This document shows positions 54,801 to 63,642 of a DNA stretch of 64,000 bases, piece by piece. The position numbers were made by a program, and so were the translations under genes. The notes below the pieces were generated by a model. The model saw only the letters and a list, made by a program, of their open reading frames with translations, was not told the DNA's origin and made no database searches. Source of the DNA: Amanita rubescens (lineage: Eukaryota; Basidiomycota; Agaricomycetes; Agaricales; Amanitaceae); NCBI GenBank assembly GCA_015039365.1, contig WION01000005.1, forward strand, positions 1 to 64,000, in the 5' to 3' direction. Position 1 is the first letter of the stretch; the number at the start of each line of letters is the position of its first letter.

Positions 54801-54848
54801 GAAAGAGAAAATGATAAATTGACTACCCTTTTGAAAGCTAATAAATAA
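48876..54848 (+). CDS. gag-pol: element D Gag-Pol polyprotein (Copia)
   Basis: Single intact frame of 1990 codons, longer than the usual 1300-1450. Residues 1-240: UBN2/gag-like region (LTGSNWLAFERLMTAYLNSQ; KAEVLWKSLKDKFGKQG). ~265-330: RG/Arg/Pro-rich, no CCHC knuckle. ~390-725: long acidic Ser/Asp/Tyr-rich linker, source of the extra length. ~727: protease IWMCDSGASHHFTAH. ~869: pre-integrase WHQRMGHP and CNGCLKGK. Integrase catalytic residues in HCDLMTFP, RSDRGGEFMS and the following Glu segment (GKVERMNRT). ~1200-1400: acidic linker. ~1460: RT WVYDIKSDGRKKARLVAKGF, LDYDETFSPVARYETIR, YVDDMLFMG (~1603). RNase H TDADWG (~1771) and VVALSSTEAEYMSM. A basic coiled tail ends the protein. Start: MSSSNSINSIVPVLTGSNWL, preceded by GAAA. 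Confidence 0.95.
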   Translation: MSSSNSINSIVPVLTGSNWLAFERLMTAYLNSQGLGAHIDPKLDWPRDLEPSEKEAIKTSDIKPDQLKTLKEIRKEYVEFKEDNMKAKGYITLKLAPNLVHLVDDKNDKAEVLWKSLKDKFGKQGLAATFGLYRQIVDWKLKENSNPNTQVPHLMDLINRVSNQGVTLTVKMQIMTILHALPPSWDSFVANLLAHSADDDTVDEFLNLISEEWSRRKGNRNNANTSVVTRGNKHSNSQVVANMARQQLQQGQPRTPWNSYRGKSFRGRGGRKPMGNRRNPTQHTSTGGPSNGPKHTPGQSQTPFRPQWAGQVPNQSKGPNWERNKAAKAKNRANKLAARTAAQSTLGSGHAMASSTSASLPLIARIGDQVMTDFDEEFVPKIYKYKGTRAVPTDDFMGRIDEISEDSGNSVSRDVQKVRTESTDYSDIFDSAIFADTKDTQSLDDLASPIFASSSISHHQTDNEGYQTDNESHQSEANSSGYEGLYTDEEPEGPMPGSFDDEQISWWYVHTRQYYVDQVRQANLEARRMNTNARTIEHLQNMLRGMVIDHDTVSLRPESVSSSDLNYFYQSDQDSVYHTAPESMASSQIQTRPITPYEDFFNLYDYPTNRTIDTVPVIPSNVPIVNPTPRRSTDLHNLYNFDANMRENERYRQNMSYLQNLPNHGTFSELYNEYNLDEFIIEENNCRRANVINIGHLQDPYSQLCDKSPSCKCPECYKNNKGLTIWMCDSGASHHFTAHLEDFVSYKKYEVPTSVFTADNQADILGIGTVILDHTLKNGSVSRLKLYPVLHMPSATLRLISNGTLCKQGFIAKQDNDRISFYREGSENASLEGFPGDGNETLMWTEGQIIKPSNYKLMMTTINVVGYEIWHQRMGHPSQQILKLGSKNLEGFPPLTIPKDLEPCNGCLKGKAVSQSFPLSEKRATQPFERIHCDLMTFPIQSYHKQKYLLVIFDDCTSHVWVKPLQKKSNVAVVFEGWHKQIYNQYGYNIKIVRSDRGGEFMSTNIQDYLTDVGIIHEKSTPYIHQQNGKVERMNRTLWEKSEALRLHASCPQSWWNFAIETAVHVYNRTPLRRTKWKTPVENLTGKKPDVSYFKIFGSKAWVFIPHESRENKLTPRSEIMTFIGYEPNAKAYRFMTNTNQLRVSTQAEFDETKFPRAKPQDENYTKNLDPIRPIEQDNSENSDKNISDGKPDNEGDISSEQQHSDDDFFDFNFENHPSSDSSDDDDDDTKWDDKLESFFEKKDTSSKDKGVELDQPTGVELDLPVQSLKNKPTKGKGKGTAKKPVEPTRRSERSRKPVIQKDNAYGNKTPLEIEKEITEEQDVVRELIQDLKEKDKSDPRLDVTIRYSLRSKIRQHIDKVKLLYSTLHNAQINEMSCLIKEQGNGFLNYLLAQAIPAIDISRDNIREYQYKDIQKVKVADPKSYEQWETAMNDEMKSLNDRKIWELTELPHNRTPIKCRWVYDIKSDGRKKARLVAKGFSQRPGLDYDETFSPVARYETIRLLLAISVLEKWDIEALDVKTAFLYGDLEADIYMQQPEGYVVKGQEQKVYQLKKAIYGLKQASYAWNKQANKSLEDLGFIRCLSDSGVYVRREDDTIIVCIVYVDDMLFMGDNTPEIHKVKNAFMKKWECHDLGKVKEYLGMQINYNKNMGTLIIDQHAYAKKVVTRFGLENCKPTRTPLPTGYIPTAATKECTAEMRSYFQQIIGSLLYLALGTRPDITYQVILMSQFCANPNEEHIQKALYIVRYVNTTVQTKIVYNGLNKEGFVAFTDADWGADKITRKSVTGYIVKLAGGAISWVSRKQKVVALSSTEAEYMSMSDTSRQIVWIESLMSELDFPIKTIFLCCDNQGAMFLASNPAQEHRSKHIDIRFHYIRECVESEKVKLTYIPTNEQVADIMTKNLPYSKFVIFRMKMGLILDDSQISLTNHIKASQTFANYIKSKTLNKSPGQHSKIFERIQDLEVRGYLEEIFKYYERENDKLTTLLKANK

Positions 54849-54863
54849 CTTAGCGAAGGGGAG
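54849..54863 (+). promoter_or_regulatory. polypurine tract of element D
   Basis: GCGAAGGGGAG lies immediately before the 3' LTR, the usual plus-strand primer position. Confidence 0.75.
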
Positions 54864-55568
54864 TGTTGAACTTATAATATACGATATACATACAGTATAT
54901 AGTAAATATAAGTGATATCATTAGTTTACACTAACTAATGTAATAACGCTCAGTTACTTACTCGTCTCTCAACCAATCATAATAGTGGATGATTGAGTGT
55001 GAGATAATATATTGACATGAGAATATATTCAACATATTCTCATACTCATCTACCAATCATAATAGTGGATGATTGATGATGAGAACATATTCTGACATGA
55101 GAATATTCTAGCGATATTCTCATAAGATCATCCAATCATAATAGTGGAACTATTGATGATGTGAATATATGTTGACATGAGAATAGAAGACATATATACG
55201 TTATGGTTATCGACCTATCACATTGAAGATTGATAATGTGATGAGTCAGTCAATATAATTGATGAGTCAAGTGCTGCGCAAAGCTATGCATTGCTGTACA
55301 ATAGCTGTGCATTGCTGTGGAATGACGCCTTATGAGTCAAATACCTTTGACTCATACTGATAAGACTCTTTATACTTATTTGTAGTTTAGTAGTATATAA
55401 ACTGTACTCTAGTAGCGTCAATCCTTATCCTATTATCCTCTCTACTGTCTACTGTTGAGCCCCAGCTCCAGTAAGCTCTTAACAACTCCACACCACACTC
55501 GGTAAGTAGTACATTCTATGTACTAGACTGCGCTGCTCGCTAGGGACTTGTTACCCCTAGTTTCAACA
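54864..55568 (+). repeat. 3' LTR of element D
   Basis: Same 705-bp sequence as 45494-46198; no difference found by eye. Its end joins the AAAAG duplication and the continuing pol frame of element C. Confidence 0.95.
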
Positions 55569-55573
55569 AAAAG

Positions 55574-57519
55574 AACGCTTCACATCCGCGCCTGTCTTGA
55601 TGATGCCCGACGTTAACAAACCTTTCATTCTACAAACGGACGCATCAGATCGCGCTATCGGAGCAGTTCTTATGCAGAAAGATGACAATGGCGACTTACA
55701 CCCATGCGGATACCTATCCCACGCTTTAACACCGACTGAAACACGATGGCAAATCTACGACCGAGAGTTATTCGCCATTTACTACGCTCTTTACAACGAA
55801 TGGAGATACCTGCTTGAAGGAGCAGAACACCCTGTCATTATTCATTGCGACCACAAGAACCTACTCTACTATCGAGAACCACAACGTCTTACAAACCGCC
55901 AAGCACGATGGTGGAACGACTTGTCTCGATTTAATATTAAATTAACGCATGTTCCTGGAGCGAAACTAATAATAGCGGATGCTTTATCCCGCCGACCCGA
56001 TCATATGACAAAAGACGAACCAGAAGAGTTAATAACAATGCTCCCAAAAGAACTCTTTGTTCGCACGATCGCCGAAGATCTCCGTGACAGAGCAATAGAA
56101 ATAACTGTCAAAGATGAATTCGCTCAATCAATCAAGAAATGCCTAAAAGAAAAAGGAACACCGCCTTTACGAACAGCCCTTTCTGATTGGACCCTCGACA
56201 ACGAATTAATCCTATACAAAGGGAAATCTTTTATCCCTCCTGACACCGATCTTCGCCGAGATATTATTAGAGATTTTCATGAATCACCAACAAGCGGACA
56301 CCCCGGTTTCTTCAAAACGCTAGCCTTATTAAAGGAATATTACTGGTGGCCATTAATGTCTAAAATGGTTAAACAGTTTATTGACGGATGCACGGCATGT
56401 CAACAAATGAAATCAAATACTCACCCTACCGCCGCACCCCTGATGCCAATCAAGTCTCACGCACACCGACCCTTCCAACAAATAACCATGGATTTCATAA
56501 CCGACTTACCCATAAGTGACGGTTTTGATTCTATCTTTATCGTGGTCGATCAAGGACTTACAAAGGGAGTAATTCTCATGCCTTGTAATAAAACTATCAC
56601 CGCCGACGAAACCGCCGACCTCTACATTCGGAATGTATTCAAAAATTTCGGTTTACCCGACATCATGATCTCCGATCGAGGACCACAGTTCGCATCACAT
56701 GTCTTTAACGGCATAATGGACTCATTAAAGATCAAACATAAAATGAGTACCGCCTTCCATCCACAAACTGATGGACAAACGGAACGATATAACGCCGAAT
56801 TAGAAGCTTATCTGCGAATATTCTGTGCCTATGAACCAGATACTTGGAACAAGATGATACCAATAGCACAATTCGCGCATAATTCACGCACTCATGAAGC
56901 GTTGAAACAATCACCCTTTCAATTGATGTATGGAACATCCCCGGTTGCACTTCCCCTTGTCTCAAATAAGACAAATACACCAACCGCCGATAACCGCATC
57001 AACTCTCTGTTCCGCGCACGAGAAGAAGCACTCGCCGCACATGATCTAGCACGAGCTAAGATGATGGAAAGAACAACGAGAAAGACTAAACCGTTCAAAG
57101 TCAATGACAAAGTATGGTTAGAATCTAGGAACCTGAAGATTCCTTATCAGAGCAGAAAGCTCGCACCTAAACGAGAAGGTCCCTTTTCCATCAAAGAAGT
57201 CTTAGGACCAGTGACATATCGTCTCACGCTACCAAGACAATGGAAAATTCATAACGTATTCCACGCCGCCTTACTAACGCCGTTCAAAGAAACTTCCTTT
57301 CACGGAATAACAGAAACAAGGCCCCCTCCCGATCTGATCGAAGGAGAAAAAGAATACGAAGTAGAAGCACTGCTTGCACATCGCAAGTTCAGAGGGAAAT
57401 TACAATTCCTAGTAAAGTGGAAAGGCTATGACACCAGCGAAAACACATGGGAACCAGAAAATAACTTGACGCATATGGAAGACCTCCTTCTAGAATATAA
57501 AAGACGAAGGAAACTCTGA
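55574..57519 (+). CDS. pol: element C Pol, C-terminal part (RNase H, integrase, chromodomain)
   Basis: Continues the frame broken at 45493 (the junction codes ..LLK then ERFTSAPVLMMPD). RNase H starts PFILQTDASDRAIGAVLMQK and includes FAIYYALYNEWRYLLEGAEH and HCDHKNLLYYREPQRL. Integrase HHCC zinc region ESPTSGHPGFFKTLALLKEY with GCTACQQMK; catalytic Asp in QITMDFITDLP, Asp in ISDRGPQFAS, Glu further on in the DGQTERYNAELE segment. GPFSIKEVLGPVTYRLTLPR is the usual GPY/F module. The C-terminal chromodomain reads YEVEALLAHRKFRGKLQFLV and KWKGYDTSENTWEPENNL, placing C in the chromoviruses. Stop TGA 57517-57519 is followed after one A by ATG 57521. Confidence 0.95.
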
Positions 57520-57520
57520 A

Positions 57521-58087
57521 ATGTCATTCAAATTATTATGCAAAATGGAAACGACACCACCGACGCCGTTCAGCACTTCCCCTGGTCTGAATTCTACGCT
57601 GGAGAGAACACCGACACCCGACTCACCACTTTCACTGAACCCCACCGACCTCGACTCGTTCTTCATACCACCGACACCGACGAAGAAGACACTGACCCGA
57701 ACGACTTCGTTGATGTTCCCTACAGATCTTCCGATCAGACCTCATCTCAAACGATCCCGGTCACTCCCACCGAAACCCAGGAAACCCATCACGGAACATC
57801 AGAAACTCTGGCTGTACCTGGACGAATTACGGAAGATCGCAATAGCCGACCGATCCCACCTAGAAACGCTGAAGACATTAGCGTTACCTTACATAGAGAG
57901 ACGGTATCTACCGGTCACGCTCCGACTCAACCTCATAACGAATCTATTCGAGGCAACGACCAGAGTCACGGTACAGATGGGACTAACCGCGATATGGCTG
58001 GCTCCATCATACGACCCACCCCCGATCTCTATCTCAGTTATCACGGAATTACTACTTACACCAAGGTTAGAGACCGCGTCACTCTGA
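57521..58087 (+). CDS. element C extra 3' ORF, frame 1 (188 codons)
   Basis: Starts one base after the pol stop (TGA-A-ATG), so it could be reached by termination-reinitiation. Pro/Thr/Ser-rich first half (TPTPDSPLSLNPTDLDSFFI; KRSRSLPPKPRKPITEHQK) and a helical Leu-rich second half (LWLYLDELRKIAIADRSHLE; RYLPVTLRLNLITNLFEATT). It overlaps the first ~180 codons of the 57538 frame in the other phase. The ordered amphipathic look of its second half suggests it is real and that the protein may continue into the other frame by frameshifting or splicing around 58000-58090. No known domain recognised. Confidence 0.5.
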   Translation: MSFKLLCKMETTPPTPFSTSPGLNSTLERTPTPDSPLSLNPTDLDSFFIPPTPTKKTLTRTTSLMFPTDLPIRPHLKRSRSLPPKPRKPITEHQKLWLYLDELRKIAIADRSHLETLKTLALPYIERRYLPVTLRLNLITNLFEATTRVTVQMGLTAIWLAPSYDPPPISISVITELLLTPRLETASL

Positions 58088-59271
58088 TCTGTAACGCCGC
58101 TAGACTACAAGTCGACGTCTTTGACCAAGAAAGGATAGCTCGAGTCTGGCGACTTCTCATGGACTTCCGAACCGCCACTACCCTTGCCGGTCAAGCCCGA
58201 GATCAGTACAATTATCATTGTGCCGATTTAATCGAAACGTTTGTAAACGTTACGTCACTATACTGGGAAGACGTTCATCCGAAAGGAGGAAACCTGGATC
58301 AATTGGCGATAGATCTATTACGACGACTTCTCACAGCTGACGTCGAGCGCTATATCATCCTAGCTATAGAAGGCATTGACGATCAAAGGTTTGGACTAAA
58401 AATACAGCCCCACGATCAGAATAACCGCATCGCTGTCAACCATTGGTTTCGCGCTACCGAAGCTACACCCGACCGACACCGAGCAACTAGATGCATTATG
58501 GAGACAGATCGTAAATCGAGAGAAATCTGGTGCCTCACCGGAAAGATCCGAGACCTCTTGTCCAGTATCCAAGGAGACACAGAATGGACAACAGCCGAAT
58601 TCGCAGATGGAGTTCCCTTGCATCAACTCACTAGCGACCACATTGCGCAGATCAATAATGCGATCAGCGATCTCGATCTTCATCGCCGAATCCGTACAAC
58701 AGGCGATCTCATTGAGGAAGAACCGAAACGAGATAAGAAGGCTCCTCCTCCTCCTCGATCCGCATCACCCCCAACCACCACCGTTATTCGCCACGGAGTC
58801 TGGAATATTCCTGTCCCCACTACTCGACGACACGACACTCCGCCTGCTCGACGACCTACGACCCGCAGTATGACCAATGCCGCCAACCAACGCCCTCACC
58901 GTTACAACCGTTGCATCCATTGCCGAGGTAAACATGCCTCTGAGGATCACCATCTTGCTACTACAATTCCTCCTATGTCTACTCTACCTCCACGCGCTCC
59001 CACGCGCCGACGCGATCCGACGCCCGGTCCTTCCACTAAGAAGAAAGGACGTTCTCGAATTACCACAGATGCCGCCAATACCCCCGCTTCCACTAGCCGC
59101 CGCCCTCATCAGCCGAAGAAGAAGGGAAAGAAGAAGGCACACCACGCGTCACAGTGTCAGGCATGCGTCAACGGACGACAATGCGATGGAGCCGACGACG
59201 ACGCCTGCGATCTTTACGGCGACTACGGCTATCACCACGACGACGACGCCATGCACAACATGAACACCTGA
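57538..59271 (+). CDS. element C extra 3' ORF, frame 2 (577 codons), zinc-knuckle-like
   Basis: Additional gene after pol, not a standard part of Gypsy elements. Residues 1-160: Thr/Asp/Arg-rich, low complexity. ~165-385: folded-looking helical region (RDRVTLICNAARLQVDVFDQ; WRLLMDFRTATTLAGQARDQ; LDQLAIDLLRRLLTADVERY; DHIAQINNAISDLDLHRRIR). ~390-455: Pro/Arg-rich. CIHCRGKHASEDHH at ~459-472 is a possible CCHH zinc motif, followed by Lys/Arg-rich and Cys/Asp/His-rich tail (CQACVNGRQCDGADDDACDL). No signal peptide or membrane segment, so not env-like in any recognisable way; a nucleic-acid-binding role is inference. Ends 40 bp before the 3' LTR polypurine tract. Confidence 0.7.
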   Translation: MQNGNDTTDAVQHFPWSEFYAGENTDTRLTTFTEPHRPRLVLHTTDTDEEDTDPNDFVDVPYRSSDQTSSQTIPVTPTETQETHHGTSETLAVPGRITEDRNSRPIPPRNAEDISVTLHRETVSTGHAPTQPHNESIRGNDQSHGTDGTNRDMAGSIIRPTPDLYLSYHGITTYTKVRDRVTLICNAARLQVDVFDQERIARVWRLLMDFRTATTLAGQARDQYNYHCADLIETFVNVTSLYWEDVHPKGGNLDQLAIDLLRRLLTADVERYIILAIEGIDDQRFGLKIQPHDQNNRIAVNHWFRATEATPDRHRATRCIMETDRKSREIWCLTGKIRDLLSSIQGDTEWTTAEFADGVPLHQLTSDHIAQINNAISDLDLHRRIRTTGDLIEEEPKRDKKAPPPPRSASPPTTTVIRHGVWNIPVPTTRRHDTPPARRPTTRSMTNAANQRPHRYNRCIHCRGKHASEDHHLATTIPPMSTLPPRAPTRRRDPTPGPSTKKKGRSRITTDAANTPASTSRRPHQPKKKGKKKAHHASQCQACVNGRQCDGADDDACDLYGDYGYHHDDDAMHNMNT

Positions 59272-59300
59272 ACGTTTTGTTGTTGCGGTCAACAACGTAG

Positions 59301-59311
59301 GGGAGAGCTAG
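59301..59311 (+). promoter_or_regulatory. polypurine tract of element C
   Basis: AGGGGAGAGCTAG sits directly before the 3' LTR at 59312. Confidence 0.65.
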
Positions 59312-59764
59312 TGTTACAACACGGTACGGACTCCCGCATTATGCTTACATGATACGTCGGACATGTTTATTTTCCTTATGCATACCTTACTCGTCACTCC
59401 CCTTATGCTCGATTCATACGGACTAACTCGTTTCCTTACTTATACCAATCCTTGTTCCACATATGACGCCGTCCTTATACTTACTTTCGTACTTACCATT
59501 ATTCACTAATTAGTATGTCTCCTTGTACTTGCTAGTATAAGTACCGCTTGTATTCTAGAGTCGAACCCTAAGTTCGACTTAGCTGTTTATTGTCGTCTGA
59601 CAATATAACCTTGCTCTTAAACTCATCTACCACAATCGTCCTCAGATCCTAAGTCAACGTCTTGACTTAGTATTGAACTTATAATCTTAACGTTTGACTT
59701 AAGACTTGTAATCGTGACAAGAGTTGCCGTTGCAACTTAGGTTGAGATTAACGAGTTCGTAACA
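59312..59764 (+). repeat. 3' LTR of element C
   Basis: Matches 41545-41997 except one C/T difference near 59517. Followed by CCAAC. Confidence 0.95.
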
Positions 59765-59769
59765 CCAAC

Positions 59770-60014
59770 ACTTCCTGAACCCTATCGCCATCCCCGACTC
59801 CCTTGCTTGCAACTACCTACGCACAATCGGACGCCGTCGACACTACGTCTCACCTCCGATGCCTCTTCCGTCGACGCCAACATTCTGTCTCATTCAATCA
59901 CGGACTTCCGCTGCCCTTCCGACTCGGACACTCCGCTTCCGACACTTCACCTTGTTCATCCACCGACCCGATGCAGGTTGACGGTGACGTCAACATTCAA
60001 AACTGGTGAGCGGG
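59770..60014 (+). other. element B internal region, right part
   Basis: 245 bp of C-rich sequence continuing 40188-41539 of element B. Two short overlapping frames (68-70 codons) are not supported. GGTGAGCGGG just before the 3' LTR of B is the nearest thing to a polypurine tract. Confidence 0.7.
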
Positions 60015-60332
60015 TGTAACGTGCCGATACCGGCTACGTTGTACTCAGTGCTCAAACCCGACACATGGCGGGCTCCGACCTCCGACACTGCGGACCCCGA
60101 AACCCGACATCGGACGCATCGGATCATCGGACGCATGTAGTACATGAGGTAGACATTATATAAACATGTCGTAGTTTAGTTTTATACACCTTCTTTCCTT
60201 CCGACCACTTTAGTTCCATCGTCCGACAGTGCGGCTGAGGTTGGGTGCGACTGCCCCGTCCACCGAACTCATTCGGCACACGCCGAAACACTCGGGGGTT
60301 GTGCGCAACACAGCCTCTTTTGAGTTGTTACA
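60015..60332 (+). repeat. 3' LTR of element B
   Basis: Same length as 39870-40187 with one G/A difference. Followed by ACGG and the resumed pol frame of element A. Confidence 0.95.
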
Positions 60333-60336
60333 ACGG

Positions 60337-63290
60337 GAAGAATCAAACCAAGTAAATCGCCCATGGCGTCACCATTCTTCTTCGTAAAAAAGAAAGACGG
60401 AAAACTACGGCCAGTTCAAGATTATCGGAAATTAAACGAAATGACTATCAAAAATAGATATCCATTACCGCTAATCTCGGAACTAATCGACAAGTTATCC
60501 GAAGCAAAATACTTCTCAAAGATGGACGTAAGATGGGGATATAACAATATTAGGATCAAAGAAGGCGACGAATGGAAAGCTGCGTTCCGAACAAACCGAG
60601 GATTATTCGAACCATTGGTAATGTTCTTCGGATTAACCAATTCCCCGGCGACATTCCAAACGATGATGAACGATATCTTCAGAGAAGAAATCGCAGAAGG
60701 ATGGGTCGTAATCTATATGGACGACATCTTGGTATTCTCAAAAGACAAAAAAGAACATCAAGAACAAGTCAAGAGAATCCTCGAAAAATTACGACAACAT
60801 CAACTTTCGTTAAAAGCGGAAAAATGCTACTTCGAACAAGAAGAGATCGAATTCCTAGGACTAATCATTTCAAATAAAGGAATACGGATGGACCCTAATA
60901 AAGTAAAGGCAATAGCCGAATGGCCAACGCCAACAACAAAAAGGGAACTTCAACAATTCCTCGGATTTGTCAACTTCTACCGAAGGTTCATTAAAGGCTT
61001 TGCAAAAATAGCAAAAGCGTTAACGAAACTAACGGGAAAAATTGAATGGTTATGGACAGAATTGCAACAAGAAGCATTCGAAGGATTAAAAAAGGAAATC
61101 GCCTCGGAAAGGGTCCTTATCATCCCTAAACCGGGAAGACCCTTCCGAATGGAAACGGATGCATCAGATTTCGCGATCGCCGCAATACTTTCCCAACTCG
61201 ATGACGATGGAATTTGGAAACCCGTAGCGTTCATATCGAAAGCGCTAAATGACGCAGAAAGAAACTACGAAATATACGACAAAGAAATGCTAGCGGTAAT
61301 GCAAGGATTCTATGACTGGGCTCATTATCTCAAAGGAACCGAAACGGTAACGGAAGTGTTAACAGATCATCAAAATCTTACATACTTCCGAAAACTGCAA
61401 AACTTAAACAGGAGACAAGCCCGATGGATCATGGACCTACAAGAATACAATTTTGTCATAAAACATCGATCAGGGAAAACGAACACAAAAGCTGATATAT
61501 TATCCAGAAGAGCCGGACATCCGCAAGGAGAAAACGATAACGAAAATATCATTCTCCTAAAAGAAGACGTATTTGGAAAAATCGAAATCAGAATAGATGA
61601 CGAAAGTTACGAATGGCTAAGTATTCGACAAGAAATTCGTAACACACATCGTCGATACTTCGACAAGCAAGTAATCAAGGGAATAAAAGAAAAAGACTCA
61701 GATTTCAAATACGACACCCTTGATCAATGCTGGGAATGGAAAGGACGAATATACGTACCGGCAAAACCGGAAATCCGAGAAAGGGTAATCAGTTCGAACC
61801 ATGACGTAAAAACGGCGGGACATCCAGGAGTCGCAAAAACTCTGGAATTAACGACAAGAGGATTCTGGTGGCCCAACATGAAACGGGACATTGAAACATA
61901 CATCAAAGCATGTCATCAATGCCAAATCAATAAACCCAACAGACAACCCCGGGCGGCGCCATTACAACCGAATGAAATTCCATCAGAACCATGGGCAGTA
62001 ATCAGCGTAGACCTTATCGGACCATTAGTACCGTCAAGGGGAAAAGATATGATCTTGGTAATAGTTGATCGGTTTTCGAAAAAGGCTTACTTCATTCCAT
62101 GCAACACGACAATAACATCGCAAGGAGTGGCAAACCTTTATCGGGAACATATATTCAAAGAGCAAGGACTACCGAAAAAGGTTATATCAGATCGGGGAAC
62201 GCAATTCGTATCTGGGTTTATGAAGGGATTATACCAAACATTAGGAATAGAAGCAAATCCTTCAACGGCGTACCATCCACAAACAGACGGACAAACAGAA
62301 CGAGTAAATCAGGAACTGGAAGAATACCTACGAATGTATGTAAATGAAAAACAAGACGACTGGACGGATTGGCTCCCCATAGCTCAATTCTGCCATAACG
62401 ATCGACGACATTCGGCGACAGGGTTTTCCCCTTTTATGATTACAACAGGGAGGAATCCATTCAAAGGAACGGAAGGCAAAACGGAAACGACGAACCACTC
62501 GGCTGCGGAATACATCGAAAAATTCAAAGAGACATGGAAAACGGTAAAGGTAAACTTGGAACAAGCTGCCGAAAGGATGAAAAAACAACACGATAAACAT
62601 GTCAAACCATCCCGATGGTATCAACCAGGAGATCGAGTGTATCTAGATTCGTCCAAAATTAAAACAACAAGGACATCGAAGAAACTCGACGCAAAGTTCC
62701 ACGGACCCTTCAAAGTAATTTCCGAAGTAGGGAAATCGGCGTATAAACTGGAACTACCACCGACATGGGGGATACACGATGTCTTCCACGAATCGAAACT
62801 TAAACCAGTCTACGAACCGCAATTCCCGGCGCAGCAAGAAAACGAACCACGGCCGCCACCGGAAATTATTAATGGACGTGAAGAATACGAAGTAGAAGCC
62901 GTGAAAGGGGTAAGAAAAACGAGGCAAGGGAAACATTTCTTAGTGAAATGGAAAGGGTTACCCGAAGAAGAAAATACCTGGGAACCTGAGGAACACATGG
63001 AAAACGCAAAGAAGGCGATAAAGGAATATTATAAAAAGAACCCTTCCGCGTTACGACAAAATAAACCCCTTCCTCTCCTCCCCCCATCGTCTCTGTCTCC
63101 AACCCCCTCTGGCCCGCCGACACCGACACCCCCGCATCTCCTTCCCCTCTATGTTCCACACCCGCGTCTTTATGGATGGGATGACAACGCCTTCGACGAA
63201 GAATACCGACGGAAACTCGAGAATAACTGGCAACGCTGGAAGAGCGCACGCGAAGAAGCGAATTCATCGCAAGGACCCACACCAGTTTAA
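60337..63290 (+). CDS. pol: element A Pol, C-terminal part (RT, RNase H, integrase, chromodomain)
   Basis: Resumes the frame broken at 39869 (junction ..QLET then GRIKPSKSPMASPFFFVKKK). RT: LRPVQDYRKLNEMTIKNRYP, YFSKMDVRWGYNNIRIKEG, FGLTNSPATFQTMMNDIF, catalytic YMDDIL (near 60715). Tether FLGFVNFYRRFIKGFAKIAK. RNase H: FRMETDASDFAIAAILSQLD, VLTDHQNLTYFRKLQNLNRR. Integrase: zinc region TAGHPGVAKTLELTTRGFWW with ACHQCQINKP, catalytic blocks SVDLIGPL, ISDRGTQFVSG and the HPQTDGQTERVNQELE Glu. GPY/F: GPFKVISEVGKSAYKLELPP. Chromodomain YEVEAVKGVRKTRQGKHFLV KWKGLPEEENTWEPEEHM. Pro-rich C-terminal tail PLPLLPPSSLSPTPSGPPTP. Intact apart from element B. Confidence 0.95.
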
Positions 63291-63567
63291 AGTGACTGAT
63301 ACCTGTAGCAACAAGATCCAGTACGAACAGGGAGAGAAAAAGATAGAAACAACGAGGAATCGGGAGAGGACGCACCTAGGCAAGATCATGGGTGATGCCT
63401 CAAACGAGGAATCGCGAGATGTCAACGAGCATTCGGTGAACCCTGGAGACGGACCCCTACGTGGAAAGTCGAAAGGCCTAACCTTAGCGTTCGATAGTAA
63501 CCTCCCGTCGGCATTGGACGCAGGTCTGGTAACGGGTAAAGATGAAGGAGCATCAGGAAGAATGTGA
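63151..63567 (+). CDS. element A small 3' ORF overlapping pol (138 codons)
   Basis: Overlaps the last 140 nt of pol in another frame and ends 75 nt before the 3' LTR. Basic and polar (HAKKRIHRKDPHQFKVTD; IQYEQGEKKIETTRNRERTH; SKGLTLAFDSNLPSALDAGL). No known domain. It may be chance or an accessory gene comparable in position to the extra 3' gene of element C. Confidence 0.35.
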   Translation: MFHTRVFMDGMTTPSTKNTDGNSRITGNAGRAHAKKRIHRKDPHQFKVTDTCSNKIQYEQGEKKIETTRNRERTHLGKIMGDASNEESRDVNEHSVNPGDGPLRGKSKGLTLAFDSNLPSALDAGLVTGKDEGASGRM

Positions 63568-63642
63568 GTGCCAATTGTCATTTCGTCAAATTTTTGGATC
63601 CCTTCCAGTTCATCTGGAATCCGAACCTTGAAACGGAGGCTA

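Larger units (their letters stand above)
45494..55568 (+). mobile_element. element D: Ty1/Copia retrotransposon inserted in pol of C (innermost, youngest)
   Basis: LTRs 45494-46198 and 54864-55568, 705 bp each and identical as far as I can read; duplication AAAAG at 45489-45493 and 55569-55573. Total 10,075 bp, large for a Copia element because of a 1.2-kb leader and an extra 5' ORF. Domain order in Pol (protease, integrase, RT, RNase H) is that of Copia. All frames are intact, so it may be active. Confidence 0.97.
41545..59764 (+). mobile_element. element C: chromodomain Ty3/Gypsy retrotransposon inserted in B
   Basis: LTRs 41545-41997 and 59312-59764 (453 bp each; one difference seen, TAGTACGTC versus TAGTATGTC), LTR ends TGTTAC..GTAACA, duplication CCAAC at 41540-41544 and 59765-59769. 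Without nested D it is about 8.14 kb: gag, pol with chromodomain, and an extra 3' gene. Pol is split by element D at 45494-55573. Confidence 0.97.
39870..60332 (+). mobile_element. element B: short non-autonomous LTR element inserted in pol of A
   Basis: LTRs 39870-40187 and 60015-60332 (318 bp each, one difference seen: GATCGTCGG versus GATCATCGG). LTR ends form TGTAAC..GTTACA. Flanking duplication ACGG (39866-39869 and 60333-60336; AACGG if the last A of the LTR is counted). Without nested element C it is about 2.24 kb with an internal region of about 1.6 kb. No protease, RT, integrase or Gag motif is seen, so it is LARD/TRIM-like and must be moved by another element. Confidence 0.93.
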
